DNA of 64,000 bases from CANLDA01 sp964021645 (GTDB taxonomy: Bacteria; Pseudomonadota; Alphaproteobacteria; Rhodobacterales; Rhodobacteraceae). The translations under genes and the position numbers were made by a program. Under the pieces are notes generated by a model that was not told where the DNA came from, searched no databases, and saw only the letters and a program-made list of their open reading frames with translations. Below, piece after piece: positions 7,708 through 16,205 of this stretch. Positions within the stretch are counted from its first letter, which is position 1. The number at the start of each line of letters is the position of its first letter. The stretch lies in assembly GCA_964021645.1 (NCBI GenBank), contig CAXIAD010000002.1, forward strand, positions 38,400 through 102,399, written 5' to 3'.

Positions 7708-9207
7708 TCATGACCCAGCAGAAGATGCTTGCAGCGCTAGGCGGTCAATTTTTCCGGCCGGAGTTAGAGGCATTTCATCCAGAATATTGATTTGCCCAGG
7801 TAGTTTATAGGCGATCAGGTGATCACGACAAAATGCGCTAATCGCTTCTACGTCAGCGGCATGTCTAAGCGTGATAAACGCAATCGGCACTTCACCTGAC
7901 CGCGCATGTTCACGCCCGATAACACATGCACTCGACACAGACGGATGCGTCAGCAAAAGCTCCTCAATTTCACGCGGAAATACGTTGAATCCACTTACAA
8001 AGATCACGTTTTTCTTGCGGTCAGTGATTGTCAGGAAACCCTCGACATCCATCTCACCGATATCTCCGGTATAGACAAATCCATGCCTTAACGAGAGTTT
8101 GCTCTCCTCGGGATTACAGGCATATCCAGACATCATATGCGGCCCTTTGACCCTAATTTCGCCCGCCAAGCCACGTTCCAGAACGACCGTTCCGGTCTCC
8201 AAATCCACAATCTCCACCACCGTATCAGGCGCAGGTTTACCCGCCGATCCAGGTTTCACGCCTTCAGCCTCAGTATTGATGGAGATGGGAGCGATTTCGG
8301 TCATCCCATACCCTTCGTAAATCTTTAGGCCCGTGGCTTCCTGCCAGCGCCGGTGAACATCCAACGGAAAAGGGGCTCCTCCGCCGGGGCAAATACGCAA
8401 GTTGGGGAATACCGCGGTTTGAAATTTCTCCGATGCCATAACAGCTTGATAAATCGCCGGCGGGCCACCACCAAATATGGTCACCTTCTCATCCACCAAC
8501 ATTTCCACGATCAAATCAGGTTGAAAGCGATCGGGGATCACGATCGTACCTGCGCGAATAATCGGGTTCGTTAGACCCATCAAAAAGCCATATATGTGGG
8601 TGAACGGCGCGACAGGCAGCCAAACCTCACCGGGTTGAGTGCGCCACCCCCAATCGCCACGTTCCATGGTGGCAACGATTGCTGCATTGCTATGCGGAAC
8701 TTGCTTGGGCAGCCCCGTTGTACCGCCAGAAAATAGAATGGCGGCGATGTCCTTACCGTCACCTAAATCACACAGGCTTTCCAAATCCACTGGCTGATCC
8801 AGTTCACCTATCAACGCATCGGTCAATATACGGGTTTTACCCGACTCAAGGGTACGATCAGAAATTGTAATCGCCGCATCCAATTTGGTGAGGAGCTTTT
8901 TGATGGTCGCTTCTGGATGGCCGTAATTGATCAGGGCAGGTTTGCCACCAGCATAGAGAATGGCAAAATAGGCAATCAAGAATGCTTTGGAATTTGGTAG
9001 GATCAGCGCAACGGGCTTACCGTTAACCGTGGGGCGCAACTCTCGGGCTAGCGTCTGAATGGCCCCAGCTGCTTGACGGTATGTTAGTGCCCCACTTTGG
9101 CTTTTACAAAAGACAGTATCGGGCGACTTTTGAACTGCGGCCGTAAATGCCTGAGCGACAGTTTGGGCACCAATCCTCCAATCTTCTTGGGCTTCATGCT
9201 TTGTCAA
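7708..9207 (-). CDS. AMP-forming acyl-CoA synthetase
   Basis: A 499-residue ANL-superfamily ligase that would activate a carboxylic acid via an acyl-adenylate. The P-loop-like motif reads LFSGGTTGLPKQV, the A5 region reads YEGYGMTEIAPI and the hinge/A8 region YTGDIGEMDVEGFLTITDRKK. The terminal catalytic lysine sits in MPLTPAGKIDRLAL. Substrate class (medium-chain fatty acid or aryl acid) is not decided by sequence. It is the first gene of the unit leading to the nitronate monooxygenase-like gene and lies near the paa and Rieske genes, which favours an aromatic-acid role. Confidence 0.87.
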   Translation of the reverse strand: MTKHEAQEDWRIGAQTVAQAFTAAVQKSPDTVFCKSQSGALTYRQAAGAIQTLARELRPTVNGKPVALILPNSKAFLIAYFAILYAGGKPALINYGHPEATIKKLLTKLDAAITISDRTLESGKTRILTDALIGELDQPVDLESLCDLGDGKDIAAILFSGGTTGLPKQVPHSNAAIVATMERGDWGWRTQPGEVWLPVAPFTHIYGFLMGLTNPIIRAGTIVIPDRFQPDLIVEMLVDEKVTIFGGGPPAIYQAVMASEKFQTAVFPNLRICPGGGAPFPLDVHRRWQEATGLKIYEGYGMTEIAPISINTEAEGVKPGSAGKPAPDTVVEIVDLETGTVVLERGLAGEIRVKGPHMMSGYACNPEESKLSLRHGFVYTGDIGEMDVEGFLTITDRKKNVIFVSGFNVFPREIEELLLTHPSVSSACVIGREHARSGEVPIAFITLRHAADVEAISAFCRDHLIAYKLPGQINILDEMPLTPAGKIDRLALQASSAGS

Positions 9208-9549
9208 TTTGTCATCTCGTCTTTAGCTGGCATCAAAGGGTCTGCAATCAATACTATAAAGTACTGTTTTTGCAACCATGCCATTTTACCCCAAATTCTT
9301 AGGTCGGGTTTGCAACAATATCTGAATCGTTTGATATCGACGATGCATGCGGGCCTCGCCTTTACGGTAGGCAAAGCATAGCCCCCGACCCTGCCATCAA
9401 TATTTGTGTATTTGTTGAGACCGCTACGCGCCCGTTCGAGGCTGACTTTCGCCTCGAACTAGAACGCCGACAATCACAGCTGGCACCAGACCTGCCCGCG
9501 CAAAGCACATCTTATGCAATTCTCAAGCTCATGCCTCGATGCTGGGAAA
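9208..9549. other. Intergenic region without a supported gene
   Basis: This stretch holds the promoter side of the acyl-CoA synthetase gene and the 3' side of the permease gene. A plus-strand frame covering 9097-9381 has no coding character and overlaps the synthetase. Apart from the hairpin at 9434-9459 I see no structured element here. Confidence 0.6.
9434..9459 (-). terminator. Hairpin downstream of the PhnE-like permease
   Basis: A perfect 9-bp stem, GTTCGAGGC (9434-9442) with GCCTCGAAC (9451-9459), has an 8-base loop. It lies about 90 bp beyond the stop of the minus-strand permease gene. It has no clear U-tract, so terminator function is only likely. Confidence 0.4.
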
Positions 9550-10293
9550 CTACGTAACCCGCTTTTTCAGAAAACCGTTCACTAGCTCTGAAAGCAATAC
9601 CAACGCGATCACCGCCAATGTCACAGTCGCTGCCTTTTCGTATTGAAACGAGCGAACATAGGTCTGGATATACAGGCCTATCCCCCCTGCCCCAACCACA
9701 CCTAAAACAAGGCTTTCACGCAGGTTTAATTCAAACCGGAAAACAGTGTCACGCAAAATGACTGGTGCCATTTGCGGCCAGATCCCATAGCGCAATTTTT
9801 GCAACCCGCTGGCCCCCGCACTCTCAAGCGCGGCGACAGGCCCCGCAGCCACGTTATCAATTGCCTCGGCATAAAATTTCGCAAGCATCCCCGTGGCGTG
9901 AAACGTGATTGCCAAAATACCCGGCAAGGGCCCCAAGCCTACAGCACCCACCATCAGCATCGCCACAAGGATCAGCGGAATGGCCCGGATAAACGCCAGA
10001 AATGCCCGCATGGGGCGCCAAACGGCAGGCCGCATCAATGTTTCAGATGCCAATACGCCAAATACCGCAGACAAAATCACCGCAAACAACGTGCCTAGGA
10101 TCGCAATGCGCAGCGTTTCCGCCAACCCTTGTGCCATCTCACGCCAGATTGAGAAATCAGGCGGCACCATTCTACTCAAAAACGCCCACAACCGGGGACC
10201 GGCCGCTGACAGTTTGTCCAGCTCAACCCCGCTTGTTAGCCCCGCCCAAAGGATCGCAACAACCAAGCCCCCCCAGATCGCGGTGCGTTGCAT
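9550..10293 (-). CDS. ABC transporter permease, PhnE type
   Basis: A 247-residue inner-membrane permease with several hydrophobic segments and the coupling-helix motif near ALESAGASGLQKLRYGIWPQMAP. RESLVLGVVGAGGIG is typical of PhnE permeases for phosphonate or phosphite. The family also includes importers of other oxyanions and unknown solutes. Its start overlaps the ATPase gene stop by one base. As last gene in peroxidase-SBP-ATPase-permease order it forms the membrane part of this importer. Confidence 0.85.
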   Translation of the reverse strand: MQRTAIWGGLVVAILWAGLTSGVELDKLSAAGPRLWAFLSRMVPPDFSIWREMAQGLAETLRIAILGTLFAVILSAVFGVLASETLMRPAVWRPMRAFLAFIRAIPLILVAMLMVGAVGLGPLPGILAITFHATGMLAKFYAEAIDNVAAGPVAALESAGASGLQKLRYGIWPQMAPVILRDTVFRFELNLRESLVLGVVGAGGIGLYIQTYVRSFQYEKAATVTLAVIALVLLSELVNGFLKKRVT

Positions 10294-11066
10294 CAGCCAA
10301 CCACCCGCAGGCCACGCTGCTCGGGTTTTTGCCCGTGATATAGCTCATCCAACGCGGCGCGCGACACCACAGCAGAGGGATGATCAAACAAAATCCGTCC
10401 ATCCCGCAGCCCGACAACACGGTCCGCATACTTCTGTGATAACTCAGGTTGATGCGAGGCAAAGATAACCGCAATGCCGCGCTTGCGCGCTTCGCCGGTA
10501 ATCAACTCCAACGCTTTTTCGGCATGGGCCGGATCCAGACTGCTAACCGGTTCATCCGCCAAAATCAGCTGTGGTTCCTGCGCCAGACAACGCGCAATGG
10601 CAACGCGCTGACGTTGACCACCTGACAGTTGATCGGCCCGACGATCGGCCATATCCGCCAATTCAGTATCGCGCAGAACCGAGCCAACGATCGCATGATC
10701 TCGGTCACTGAACCGACCCCAAAGCGAGGACCAAAGCCCCGTGCGTCCCAAGCGCCCATTCATCACATTCTGATATACGCTTTGACGATCAACCAACGCA
10801 AAATCCTGAAAGATAAACCCTGTATCAGCCCGCGTTTGCCGCTTTGGTGCCTGCCCCGCGCTCAACTTTAGGTCAAGAACCGTCGCCGCGCCGTTCCAAT
10901 CGCGCAAGCGCCCATCAAGTAATGCAAGTAGCGTAGACTTACCCGCGCCGGACGGCCCGATCAGGGCTAGGGTTTCACCTGCCTCAACCGTCAAATTGAT
11001 CTGTGACAGGGCCGCAACACTGCCAAACCGGTGTCCTACTTCAGAAAGCGATAATGCCTGTGTCAT
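10293..11066 (-). CDS. ABC transporter ATPase, PhnC type
   Basis: A 257-residue nucleotide-binding subunit. The Walker A motif is GPSGAGKST near residue 37, the signature is LSGGQRQRVAIARCLA and the Walker B/D-loop reads LILADEPVSSLDP. It overlaps the binding-protein gene upstream by 4 bp and the permease gene downstream by 1 bp, so the three subunits are translationally coupled. The family resemblance is to phosphonate importers, but no phosphonate catabolic gene is present nearby. Confidence 0.88.
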   Translation of the reverse strand: MTQALSLSEVGHRFGSVAALSQINLTVEAGETLALIGPSGAGKSTLLALLDGRLRDWNGAATVLDLKLSAGQAPKRQTRADTGFIFQDFALVDRQSVYQNVMNGRLGRTGLWSSLWGRFSDRDHAIVGSVLRDTELADMADRRADQLSGGQRQRVAIARCLAQEPQLILADEPVSSLDPAHAEKALELITGEARKRGIAVIFASHQPELSQKYADRVVGLRDGRILFDHPSAVVSRAALDELYHGQKPEQRGLRVVG

Positions 11067-11926
11067 TTCAAAAACCCATACCGTTTTGCTGTTTCCCGCA
11101 CCCCGTCGTAATCAGATACATTGGCAGTGACATAACCATCAGGGCCATACAGATACCCCAACAGATGCTGATTTTCCGGCGTATTCAAACTTAACATTGC
11201 CGCGACAAAACGGGCCTGAACATCCGCGTCCAACCCACTGCGTGCAATCACAACGTGGCTGGGAATCTGTTCAGATTCCGCAATCCACGTCACTTCAGAT
11301 TGCTGTGCTGGGGTCAAAAGCAAATCGGCGTATTGGCTGGCGCCCGCAGCATCAACCAAACCCGATGCCATCGCCTGCATTGCCTGCTGATACCCGCCCG
11401 CAAAGAATTTATTACCAAAAAACCGGTCTGCCTGATCCACAGATGCAACCAGCCCGTCCTGCACAAACAAATCCATCGGATACAGATAGCCAGACTCTGA
11501 AATCGGATCGGCAAACGCAATGTCGCGCCCCTTGAGGTCAGCCAGAGTTTTGATGCCACTGTCTCGGCGTACAAAAATGCGTCCCGAATAACTTGGCGCG
11601 CCGCGATACACCTCAGATAACAACGGCACCGCCCCGATTTCCGCCTCAGCCAGCACAAAGGGCAAAGCCCCCATAAAGGAAATATCGGCATCCCCATTGC
11701 GCAACGCCTCAACAGCGGCGGCATGATCAAAGGTCACAAACCCGCTGACCGGCACACCAATCGCCTCTGACAACCATGTCGAAATCGCCTGAATATCGCC
11801 CAGCAATTTGTCGGGGTTTTCCTGCGGAATAAACGCAAGCCTCAGCCCCTCCTCAGACGCCCGCCCCATCGCAGGCAGGCACAGACTGACGGCAGCACTT
11901 GTCAGAAAACTACGTCGTGACAACAT
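11063..11926 (-). CDS. Periplasmic binding protein, PhnD family
   Basis: A 287-residue solute-binding protein with a twin-arginine-type leader (SRRSFLTSAAV, cleavage about residue 23). The PhnD-like fold shows in LRLAFIPQENPDKL, TFDHAAAVEALRNGDADISFMG and GRDIAFADPISESGYLYP. The DPxSxSG(Y) motif is where PhnD-type proteins contact the oxyanion. It directly follows the di-haem peroxidase gene, sharing one base. The combination with an MntR-like regulator makes a metal or metal-complex ligand possible; this is inference. Confidence 0.84.
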   Translation of the reverse strand: MLSRRSFLTSAAVSLCLPAMGRASEEGLRLAFIPQENPDKLLGDIQAISTWLSEAIGVPVSGFVTFDHAAAVEALRNGDADISFMGALPFVLAEAEIGAVPLLSEVYRGAPSYSGRIFVRRDSGIKTLADLKGRDIAFADPISESGYLYPMDLFVQDGLVASVDQADRFFGNKFFAGGYQQAMQAMASGLVDAAGASQYADLLLTPAQQSEVTWIAESEQIPSHVVIARSGLDADVQARFVAAMLSLNTPENQHLLGYLYGPDGYVTANVSDYDGVRETAKRYGFLK

Positions 11927-13779
11927 CAGAACATCCTCGCATCAAATTCAGCCTGCATTCTCTGAAAGCTATCCCAATAGGTTTGGGCGCGATCCCAATC
12001 GCCACTCTCAACCGCATCCCCAACGGCTCGCAGCGTTTCCGCCATCCGGTACACCTCCGGGCGTGCCGCAAGGTTGGTCATTGTCCCCGCATCCGCCGCC
12101 AAATCGGGCGCGACCGTATCCACCAAAATCGCGATATTTACGGCATCACGCGCCGGTAGCAGAGTGTTCAGCGTCGAGGCAAAGGTCGTCAGCTCATCAA
12201 AGGCCAGCCGAAACGCGCTCTCCTTGCCCTCAAACACATGATACGGCTCCACCCCGTCCCCCACAGCCTCTAGGTAGGCCGTCAAATCAGCACGTTGTTC
12301 GGCATCCAGTTCCAGCGATTTACTGTCATTGAACCACGTCACCACACTGGCCAATGTCGGCAATGATCCATCGTGCATGTAGGGTGCGCTGAAATTGATA
12401 TTGCGCAGGGTCGGCGTCTCAAACGATGTGGGCGTGCCCCCTTCAAACGCGGGCTCGGCAGTTCCGATGTCATAGGTTTGGCCATCGCGAAAATTGCGAT
12501 CCGGCGTATGACAACTCGCACAAGCAAGCCCATTCAGCCCATCAAACGGCGTATTGAACAACACCTCACCACGCATCGCGGATTCTGAGGCGATATCCGT
12601 TAACACGCCAGTCCGGTCAATCTGTGGGTTGGGTAGAAAATCAAACGCCCGCATATAGGCAACCAAGGCGTCCAATTGAAACGGGCTTGGCTCTTTCCCA
12701 GCAAATTCCGTCACAATCACATTGCGCGTAAAGCGCCGCAGGCTGGCTTCGCGCCCATCCCGACCATATGGCCCGGTAAAGCGGATACCGCGCAGCGAAG
12801 GCGTATCCAGATGATCATCCGTACGGTCATTGAACAACGGGTTAAAGAACGCACCGTCAACATCCATCCCGCCAGCCCGATGGCTCAAACCCGGAATGAA
12901 AAAGTCGCGGTTTACATCAGACCTGTTGTGACAGGTCGAGCAGGCAAATCCCAAGTCTCGCGCAGGCCCGCCAAAAATCTGTGGGCTGTCAAACAGCATA
13001 TCACCATAGGCGACCAGTGGCAGATCAACTTCGTCAATACCCGCCTCCTCAAATTGCAGGATCAACCGTGGTAACTCTGCTTGATGCGCAATGTTGGATC
13101 CCGGTGGCAGGCTTGCCGGCAGGTCTACAACACGTCCATCCAAAATAGCAGCTTCAGGAATCGGGCTTAACGTGCGGCGCTCTGCAAACTCGGCAGGGGC
13201 ATAATTGACAGTTAGATAGGTTTCAATGGTCGCCCGCGCCGCTGCAAAACGCTCTGCGTCCGCCTCCAATGCGCCGGTGCCCAATACGCCTTTGGTCCCC
13301 ACCGCTGAATTCAGCACCAACCAAGCGCGACCCAATGTGCGATACCCAGCAGGATCTGCGGCCTTGATACCATCCTCAAACGCACGAAACTGCGCTTGTG
13401 CGCGGGCCACGTTTCCCGCGGCCTCCGCGGTTCCCAATGTTGCCGCCGCAGCCGCAAGACCATCCAATGTCTTTTGATAGATCACCGTTGTAGCCGCCGC
13501 AAAAACTGTCTGGCGGTTGCCACTAGTCAATGCCGCGCGCACCGCTGTCTGCTGTGATGGTGTCAAACGCGAAAGAGCAGACTGCGCAACAGAGGCCCCA
13601 GCAACAGGTGCTTCCCAGCTTTCCTCGATTTTGGACCAAGGCACAGGCGTCAAATTCCCCAGAAATACCGTCAACCGGTAAGCCGCCGCCGCAGGAGCCC
13701 ACGGGGCCTGCTCAATCGCTGTGGCCCCAGCCATGGCCGGTACAAGCGTCATCGCCAGTACTGTCAGAAAACGGTTCAT
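11926..13779 (-). CDS. Large di-haem cytochrome c peroxidase/MauG-like protein
   Basis: A 617-residue periplasmic protein with a Sec signal (about 1-20). Two haem c sites are visible: CSTCH at residues 280-284 and CASCH at 420-424, in the arrangement of bacterial di-haem peroxidases. The core is flanked by a helical N-terminal region of about 230 residues and a helical C-terminal tail of about 100 residues, both Ala-rich, making it nearly twice the usual CcpA length. The tails look somewhat like imelysin-type helical domains, but this is not certain. It leads the operon with the PhnDCE-like importer, from a sigma70-like promoter overlapping a palindrome. Confidence 0.85.
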   Translation of the reverse strand: MNRFLTVLAMTLVPAMAGATAIEQAPWAPAAAAYRLTVFLGNLTPVPWSKIEESWEAPVAGASVAQSALSRLTPSQQTAVRAALTSGNRQTVFAAATTVIYQKTLDGLAAAAATLGTAEAAGNVARAQAQFRAFEDGIKAADPAGYRTLGRAWLVLNSAVGTKGVLGTGALEADAERFAAARATIETYLTVNYAPAEFAERRTLSPIPEAAILDGRVVDLPASLPPGSNIAHQAELPRLILQFEEAGIDEVDLPLVAYGDMLFDSPQIFGGPARDLGFACSTCHNRSDVNRDFFIPGLSHRAGGMDVDGAFFNPLFNDRTDDHLDTPSLRGIRFTGPYGRDGREASLRRFTRNVIVTEFAGKEPSPFQLDALVAYMRAFDFLPNPQIDRTGVLTDIASESAMRGEVLFNTPFDGLNGLACASCHTPDRNFRDGQTYDIGTAEPAFEGGTPTSFETPTLRNINFSAPYMHDGSLPTLASVVTWFNDSKSLELDAEQRADLTAYLEAVGDGVEPYHVFEGKESAFRLAFDELTTFASTLNTLLPARDAVNIAILVDTVAPDLAADAGTMTNLAARPEVYRMAETLRAVGDAVESGDWDRAQTYWDSFQRMQAEFDARMF

Positions 13780-13799
13780 ATTCGCCCCACGTCAAATTC

Positions 13800-13813
13800 T
13801 TAGCCTAGTCTAA
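13800..13813. promoter_or_regulatory. Palindromic operator candidate for the MntR-like regulator
   Basis: TTAGCCTAGTCTAA is a palindrome with six of seven pairs matching. Its TTAG/CTAA half-sites recall the DtxR-type box. It begins 20 bp upstream of the peroxidase ATG and covers the expected transcription start of that operon. Confidence 0.55.
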
Positions 13814-13815
13814 GT

Positions 13816-13843
13816 TTATTAGGTGACGCTATCATATTGTCAA
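13816..13843 (-). promoter_or_regulatory. Sigma70-like promoter of the peroxidase-ABC operon
   Basis: On the minus strand TTGACA (13843-13838) is followed after 16 bp by TAATAA (13821-13816), close to the consensus. Transcription would begin near 13809, inside the palindrome at 13800-13813. The direct repeat CGCTATCA occurs at 13827-13834 and 13845-13852, over and beside the -35 element. Confidence 0.6.
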
Positions 13844-13865
13844 GCGCTATCACGTCGGGCATATT
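13837..13865 (+). promoter_or_regulatory. Possible promoter of the MntR-like gene
   Basis: TTGTCA (13837-13842) and CATATT (13860-13865) are separated by 17 bp and point toward the regulator gene. The -35 element overlaps that of the divergent promoter, so one bound protein could block both. Confidence 0.4.
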
Positions 13866-13904
13866 GGCATTCCACTCAGCTAGCCAAAATGTGATCAATT
13901 TACG

Positions 13905-14354
13905 ATGAAAAAAGCCATGGAAGACCATTCCAACCGCTCAGTAGATGATCAGGCAACCGGATTCGAATCCGTGCGAATCGCGCATCAAAGCGAGGTTGTT
14001 GAGGATTACGTCGAATTGATCGCGGAACTCATCCACATTAACGGCGAGGCGAGGCCCGTAGATATTGCGACACGTCTTGGCGTCGCACAGCCCACGGTTA
14101 GCAAAAACCTTCTCCGGTTAAAGCGAGAGGGTTTGGTCACTCACGAACCTTATCGCGCGGTCTTTCTTACAGATTCTGGCCGGATTCTGGCAGATGCATG
14201 CCGCAAAAGACATCGCATTGTGGTGTCATTCCTGCGTGCATTGGGCGTGCCAGAAGACGTGGCCGAGCATGACGCAGAGGGGATTGAACATCACGTGAGT
14301 GAAGAAACCTTGCGCGCATTCTCTGATTTTATTGTCGAGGCCAATCAAAAATAG
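13905..14354 (+). CDS. mntR: DtxR/MntR-family metalloregulator
   Basis: A 149-residue regulator of the manganese-sensing MntR branch. The winged helix-turn-helix covers about residues 30-90 (PVDIATRLGVAQPTVSKNLLRLKREGLV). The metal-binding and dimerisation region has the family signature AEHDAEGIEHHVS with acidic and His ligands. It lacks a C-terminal SH3-like domain, as usual for MntR. It is divergent from the peroxidase-ABC operon and should repress that operon when its metal is abundant. The gene symbol follows family similarity; metal specificity is not shown. Confidence 0.82.
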   Translation: MKKAMEDHSNRSVDDQATGFESVRIAHQSEVVEDYVELIAELIHINGEARPVDIATRLGVAQPTVSKNLLRLKREGLVTHEPYRAVFLTDSGRILADACRKRHRIVVSFLRALGVPEDVAEHDAEGIEHHVSEETLRAFSDFIVEANQK

Positions 14355-14644
14355 ACCGCTGATTACAGCAACAGGCCAATCAAATTTGAAATCACCCCCC
14401 CACATGGCTCACCGGGCTGCGCCCCCCAATTGAGCTAGCAAAATTCCGCCCTCTCTATCCTCAATAAAACCACCACAATCGCCGTAAAAGCGACCAAACA
14501 ATCGCATCCACGCCGACAGCCGCAGAATAAACACCTGCTACGCGTCTCAAAATCAGCAGAAACATCTGCCAATTACCTGCAATTTGGGCGCATCCTTCCT
14601 GCGATATCCGCGATAGTGCACACCTGAACAAAAGGAATGATGGC

Positions 14645-16018
14645 ATGCTAAAGAACGACCAACTTGACCAATGGGACCGCGAGAATTTTTTCCACCCCTC
14701 AACCCATTTGGCTCAACATGCGCGCGGCGAAAGCCCGAACAGAGTCATCAAAACCGCCAGCGGTGTGTACATCGAAGACCGCGATGGCACCAAACTATTG
14801 GATGCTTTTGCAGGGCTATATTGTGTAAACGTCGGCTATGGCCGCCAAGAAATCGCCGAGGCAATTGGCAAACAGGCCAAAGAACTCGCCTATTACCATT
14901 CCTATGTTGGTCACGGCACAGAGGCCTCGATCACCCTGTCCAAAATGATCCTCGACCGCGCACCCGCGAATATGTCCAAAGTATACTTTGGTCTGGGCGG
15001 ATCAGACGCCAATGAAACCAACGTCAAACTAATTTGGTATTATAACAATATCTTAGGACGCCCCGAAAAGAAAAAAATCATCTCGCGCTGGCGTGGTTAT
15101 CATGGCTCAGGCCTTGTCACAGGTTCCCTCACCGGCTTGGAGTTGTTTCACAAAAAATTCGATCTGCCCTTTGCTCAGGTGCTCCACACCGAGGCCCCTT
15201 ATTACTACCGTCGTGACAACCTCGATCACACCGAGGCGCAGTTCGTGGCCCATTGCGTGTCTGAACTAGAGGCGATGATTGAGCGCGAAGGGGCCGACAC
15301 CATCGCCGCCTTTATCGGAGAGCCAGTGCTGGGCACCGGAGGCATTGTTCCTCCTCCCGCCGGATACTGGGCCGCCATTCAGGCCGTGTTGAAAAAGCAC
15401 GACATTCTGCTGGTCGCGGACGAGGTCGTAACCGGATTTGGCCGTTTGGGCACCATGTTCGGATCGGATCATTATGGGTTTGAGGCTGACATCATTACCA
15501 TCGCCAAGGGCCTGACCTCCGCCTACGCCCCTCTTTCCGGCTCCATCATCAGCGACAAAGTTTGGAAAGTCCTTGAGCAGGGCACAGATGAGAACGGTCC
15601 GATTGGCCATGGTTGGACCTATTCTGCCCATCCCATCGGTGCCGCCGCCGGCGTCGCAAATCTGAAATTGATTGACCAACTCGATCTGGTAACCAATGCG
15701 GGCCAAATGGGTGCCTACCTCAACACAAGCATGGCAGAGGCCCTCGCAGATCACCCCCATGTCGGTGATATCCGCGGCGAAGGGATGCTCTGCGCCATCG
15801 AGTTTGTAGAAGATAAGGACAGTCGCACGTTCTTTGATCCCGCAACCAAAATTGGCCCTCAGGTCTCCGCCACGCTCCTTGCACAGGACAAGGTGATTGC
15901 CCGCGCAATGCCACAGGGCGATATCTTGGGGTTCGCCCCGCCGTTTTGCCTATCCCGCCAAGAGGCAGACACCGTCGTCGCGGCCACCGTTCGCGCTGTT
16001 AAAACCGTCTTGGGCTAA
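14645..16018 (+). CDS. Class III (omega) aminotransferase
   Basis: A 457-residue PLP enzyme of the putrescine/omega-amino-acid:pyruvate transaminase group. The N-terminal LLDAFAGLYCVNVGYGR, the central ISRWRGYHGS, the cofactor aspartate in LLVADEVVTGFGR (Asp259) and the Schiff-base lysine in TIAKGLTSAYAP (Lys288) are intact. Likely donors are omega-amino acids, polyamines or taurine-like amines with pyruvate as acceptor. AAGGAATG precedes the ATG. It is followed by a strong hairpin and then the BtpA-like and phosphoribosyltransferase genes on the same strand; a functional link with the downstream polyamine-type importer is plausible. Confidence 0.87.
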   Translation: MLKNDQLDQWDRENFFHPSTHLAQHARGESPNRVIKTASGVYIEDRDGTKLLDAFAGLYCVNVGYGRQEIAEAIGKQAKELAYYHSYVGHGTEASITLSKMILDRAPANMSKVYFGLGGSDANETNVKLIWYYNNILGRPEKKKIISRWRGYHGSGLVTGSLTGLELFHKKFDLPFAQVLHTEAPYYYRRDNLDHTEAQFVAHCVSELEAMIEREGADTIAAFIGEPVLGTGGIVPPPAGYWAAIQAVLKKHDILLVADEVVTGFGRLGTMFGSDHYGFEADIITIAKGLTSAYAPLSGSIISDKVWKVLEQGTDENGPIGHGWTYSAHPIGAAAGVANLKLIDQLDLVTNAGQMGAYLNTSMAEALADHPHVGDIRGEGMLCAIEFVEDKDSRTFFDPATKIGPQVSATLLAQDKVIARAMPQGDILGFAPPFCLSRQEADTVVAATVRAVKTVLG

Positions 16019-16027
16019 ATCTTTTGT

Positions 16028-16059
16028 CCGTGTTGGGGGTGGCTTCGCCTCCAACACGG
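16028..16059 (+). terminator. Hairpin after the aminotransferase gene
   Basis: CCGTGTTGG (16028-16036) pairs with CCAACACGG (16051-16059), and an inner GGC/GCC closes on a TTC loop. The stem is strong and lies 9 bp after the stop codon but lacks a U-tract. It probably marks the 3' end of the aminotransferase transcript or protects it. Confidence 0.5.
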
Positions 16060-16205
16060 CATTCCAATCATGCATTATCCCGCATACATCCCATCATTAC
16101 GGCGTATCATTACAAAAACTCATCGACACATAACCACTATAAATTTTATAAATTCTGCCGAACAGATTACTGTGAACCCATACCCGGCCCCACAGGATGA
16201 TCGAC

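Noticed and set aside
9550..11926. Phosphonate catabolism locus
   Set aside because: The ABC parts resemble PhnDCE, but no C-P lyase, phosphonatase or other phosphonate gene is near, and an MntR-like regulator points elsewhere.
14355..14644. Possible small RNA or gene between the MntR-like and aminotransferase genes
   Set aside because: I see no strong hairpin with a U-tract, no riboswitch-like conserved block and no coding frame with a start signal.
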